This document shows positions 6,155 to 7,288 of a stretch of 7,288 nt of DNA, piece after piece. Location: contig JAICWZ010000094.1 in the NCBI GenBank assembly GCA_025966355.1, forward strand, positions 1 through 7,288. The letters are read 5' to 3'. Source of the DNA: Thermomicrobiaceae bacterium. Its GTDB lineage: Bacteria > Chloroflexota > Chloroflexia > Thermomicrobiales > Thermomicrobiaceae. Both the position numbers and the translations under genes were made by a program. A model generated the notes under the pieces. That model saw only the letters and a list, made by a program, of their open reading frames with translations, was not told the DNA's origin and did no database searches. The stretch's first letter is position 1. Each line of letters opens with the position of its first letter.

Positions 6155-6751
6155 CTACGCTCGCAGCCCATCGAACAAGAGCGCGATGGCGTTGCGGAAC
6201 TGCTGGGCGAGATCGACTTCCTGGATGCCGATCGCCCAGAGGAGCGTCGAGCCTTCGACCAGCGCGACCAGGTTGACGGCCAATTCGCGCGGACGCTCGA
6301 TGCGCAGTTCACCCCGCTCCTCGCCCTGTCGCACCAGTGCCAGCGCCACCGCCACGAACTCTTCGTAGTATTGCCGCACCAGCTCATGCACTTTATCCAG
6401 CTTGCCGGCGATGGAATAGAATTCGATGCCGAGCTTACCGAGCAGCGGATTCGATTGCAGGATCGCGGTGTGCATGTCGAAGAAGCGTTCGAGTCGTTCG
6501 ATAACAGTGCCGTCGGCATCGACCAATTGCCGGAGTTGCGCGAATTCGCCGCTGATAACTTCCTCGACGAGTGCGACCGTGATGTCGTCTTTGCTGTCGA
6601 AATACCAGTAGAGCGTGCCTTTACTCAGGCCCGCTTCTGCCACGATGTCGTCCATGCGCGCGCCATCGATTCCCTGCCGCGCATAGACCGCAGCCGCGGC
6701 TTGCAGGATTTGCGCGCGTCGTTCGCTGCTCCGTTCACCTTTGGCTGACAT
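6155..6751 (-). CDS. TetR-family transcriptional repressor
   Basis: Encodes 198 residues, the usual TetR length. The N-terminal helix-turn-helix domain is clear: RRAQILQAAAAVYARQGIDGARMDDIVAEAGLS runs into KGTLYWYFDSKDDI (to residue 57), with the recognition helix near residues 42-51. Residues of about 80-195 form the helical ligand-binding and dimerisation half, which has no sequence signature for its ligand. It would bind as a dimer to inverted repeats and release them when a small molecule binds. The best candidate operators are the paired palindromes at 6971-6986 and 7014-7029 before the ABC transporter gene, so export of its ligand by that transporter is the natural model. ATG 6751 is preceded by GGGAAG at a 6-base spacing. 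The gene is convergent with the recombinase-like gene: the two stop codons are 5 bp apart and there is no room for a terminator. Confidence 0.95.
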   Translation of the reverse strand: MSAKGERSSERRAQILQAAAAVYARQGIDGARMDDIVAEAGLSKGTLYWYFDSKDDITVALVEEVISGEFAQLRQLVDADGTVIERLERFFDMHTAILQSNPLLGKLGIEFYSIAGKLDKVHELVRQYYEEFVAVALALVRQGEERGELRIERPRELAVNLVALVEGSTLLWAIGIQEVDLAQQFRNAIALLFDGLRA

Positions 6752-6768
6752 CGCTGACTTCCCATCGA

Positions 6769-6774
6769 ATTATA
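6769..6774 (-). promoter_or_regulatory. Perfect -10 box of the TetR gene
   Basis: Read leftward this is TATAAT, 17 bases before the TetR ATG, so the leader would be very short. No good -35 lies 16-18 bases upstream. The region where it should be falls inside the left arm of the palindromic element at 6787-6938, where the nearest candidate is a weak TGACGC 19 bases away. The repeat element may therefore supply, or may have displaced, the original upstream promoter half. Confidence 0.5.
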
Positions 6775-6786
6775 GCCCTCATCGCA

Positions 6787-6938
6787 CGTAGGGGCGTCAT
6801 TGATGACGCCCGGCGCGCCGTTCAGGCGGCGCCCGTTCCCCGTTCCCCAGGCACCGACGTTGCCGTCCTCGACGCGTTCAACAATGAGACGCCTCGCGCT
6901 TCGCGCATCGGCCGGGCGTCATTAATGACGCCCCTACG
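6787..6938. repeat. 152-bp nested palindromic (MITE/REP-like) element
   Basis: The ends, 6787-6814 and 6911-6938, are 28-bp inverted repeats with one mismatch (G6802 against the A at its mirror position). Each arm is itself a palindrome of the form GGCGTCAT-T-R-ATGACGCC, so the element can fold as one long cruciform or as two separate hairpins. The 96-base interior adds a further stem (6812-6819 with 6825-6833, one bulged base) and a tandem pair of GTTCCCC (6835-6841, 6842-6848). There is no gene inside and no clean target duplication at the borders; TATAG occurs on both sides (6771-6775, 6943-6947) but not adjacent to the ends. It fills most of the gap between the TetR gene and its likely operators, and looks like a mobile or formerly mobile short repeat. 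Confidence 0.8.
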
Positions 6939-6968
6939 GGGATATAGTCGGCCAATCCCGCACACCCC

Positions 6969-6997
6969 TTGACTGACCAGTCAGTCTACACTACAAT
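6969..6997 (+). promoter_or_regulatory. Sigma-70-type promoter of the ABC transporter gene
   Basis: TTGACT (6969-6974) and TACAAT (6992-6997) are separated by exactly 17 bases, and each matches consensus at five of six positions. Transcription would begin near 7004, leaving a leader of about 68 bases that contains the second operator. The first operator overlaps the -35 and the spacer. Confidence 0.75.
6971..6986. promoter_or_regulatory. TetR-type operator 1 (overlaps the -35)
   Basis: GACTGAC-CA-GTCAGTC is a perfect 7-2-7 palindrome. It overlaps the last four bases of the -35 and runs into the promoter spacer, so bound repressor would block polymerase. With flanks, bases 6972-6988 are the exact reverse complement of 7012-7028. 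Confidence 0.8.
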
Positions 6998-7011
6998 CGT
7001 CTCGAACGCTC

Positions 7012-7031
7012 TAGACTGACTGGTCAGTTTA
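7012..7031. promoter_or_regulatory. TetR-type operator 2 (in the leader)
   Basis: ACTGAC-TG-GTCAGT (7015-7028) is a perfect 6-2-6 palindrome with partly symmetric TA flanks. Seventeen bases are identical to operator 1 in the opposite orientation. The centres are 43 bp apart, close to four helical turns, so two dimers would sit on the same face of the DNA, one on the promoter and one just past the start point. Confidence 0.8.
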
Positions 7032-7059
7032 GAAACGAACGCGAGATCCGAAGCGCGGC

Positions 7060-7064
7060 AGGAG
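7060..7064 (+). promoter_or_regulatory. Ribosome binding site of the ABC ATPase gene
   Basis: AGGAG is placed 7 bases before ATG 7072, an optimal spacing that fixes the start. Confidence 0.85.
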
Positions 7065-7071
7065 AACAGCG

Positions 7072-7288
7072 ATGGAGCCACAACCAATCATTCAATTCGA
7101 AGCAGTCGCCAAACGCTATCGCATGGGCGAGGTGCAGGTCACGGCGCTCGACCGGCTCGATCTGGAGATCGCGGCCGGCGAGTTCGTCGTGCTGTTGGGG
7201 CCGTCCGGTTGCGGCAAGACGACCGCGCTCAACCTGCTCGGCGGGCTCGACCGGCCGACCAGCGGCCGTGTTGCGGTGCAGGGAACCG
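7072..7288 (+). CDS. ABC transporter ATP-binding subunit, LolD/MacB type (5' part only)
   Basis: The first 72 codons are present and the frame is open to the window edge. The protein starts MEPQPIIQFEAVAKRYRMGE. Tyr16 is the A-loop aromatic that stacks on adenine, and GPSGCGKTT (43-51) is the Walker A loop with Lys49 contacting the ATP phosphates. ALNLLGGLDRPTSGRV follows, the hallmark of the LolD/MacB/FtsE-like ATPases. These energise transporters with MacB-type permeases that export lipoproteins, peptides or drugs from the membrane. The Walker B, signature and switch motifs lie beyond the window. The permease is expected next. The gene is under a TetR-operator promoter and is probably repressed by the product of the neighbouring TetR gene. 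Confidence 0.93.
   Translation, partial: MEPQPIIQFEAVAKRYRMGEVQVTALDRLDLEIAAGEFVVLLGPSGCGKTTALNLLGGLDRPTSGRVAVQGT

Noticed and set aside
6371..6748. 125-codon plus-strand open frame over the TetR gene
   Set aside because: It is antisense to a clear TetR helix-turn-helix domain and has no motif of its own.
7000..7013. CTCGAACGCTCTAG as a second SOS box
   Set aside because: Only the CGAAC half is present; the other half should be GTTCG and is not.
1..7288. CRISPR array, tRNA, rRNA or riboswitch
   Set aside because: There are no evenly spaced repeats, no cloverleaf or rRNA core sequences, and no leader long enough with a recognisable riboswitch core.

Overview
The window is high-GC, gene-dense bacterial DNA. 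Both strands show long open shadow frames, as expected at this GC. The style suggests Chloroflexota, perhaps the Thermomicrobia group: GAF/HD-GYP/GGDEF signalling proteins, GTAGGGGCG-type nested palindromes, a CTCTGCGCC-type intergenic repeat and a Gram-positive-type SOS box. No taxonomic marker gene is present, so this is an inference.

Layout. Positions 1-54 hold a perfect inverted repeat just past the end of a leftward 12-helix MFS exporter gene (71-1345). A divergent spacer (1346-1561) separates it from a rightward gene for a multidomain cyclic-di-GMP protein (about 1562-3964) with the order GAF, HD-GYP, GAF, GGDEF. After a 160-bp spacer with a 10-bp direct repeat comes a small GAF-like protein (4125-5021). 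Its proline-rich linker carries two copies of an 11-residue motif. A 141-bp spacer then holds a consensus-like promoter whose spacer is filled by a LexA/SOS-box palindrome. This promoter drives a tyrosine-recombinase-fold protein (5163-6149) that has lost most of its catalytic residues. That protein also has a sliding-clamp-binding-like peptide (QPSLF) near its N-terminus. A TetR-family regulator (6155-6751, minus strand) is convergent with it, 5 bp away.

The last gap (6752-7071) holds the TetR promoter, a 152-bp nested palindromic repeat element, and a rightward promoter. Two inverted copies of a 17-bp TetR-type operator flank and overlap this promoter. It reads into the start of a LolD/MacB-type ABC transporter ATPase gene (7072 onward, cut by the window edge).

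How the genes relate. The two signalling genes are probably a functional pair, with c-di-GMP turnover controlled by small-molecule or redox sensing. The TetR gene, operators and ABC gene look like a ligand-responsive export operon. The most novel element is the SOS-promoter plus degenerate-recombinase unit, which looks like a DNA-damage-induced DNA-binding protein rather than an active integrase.
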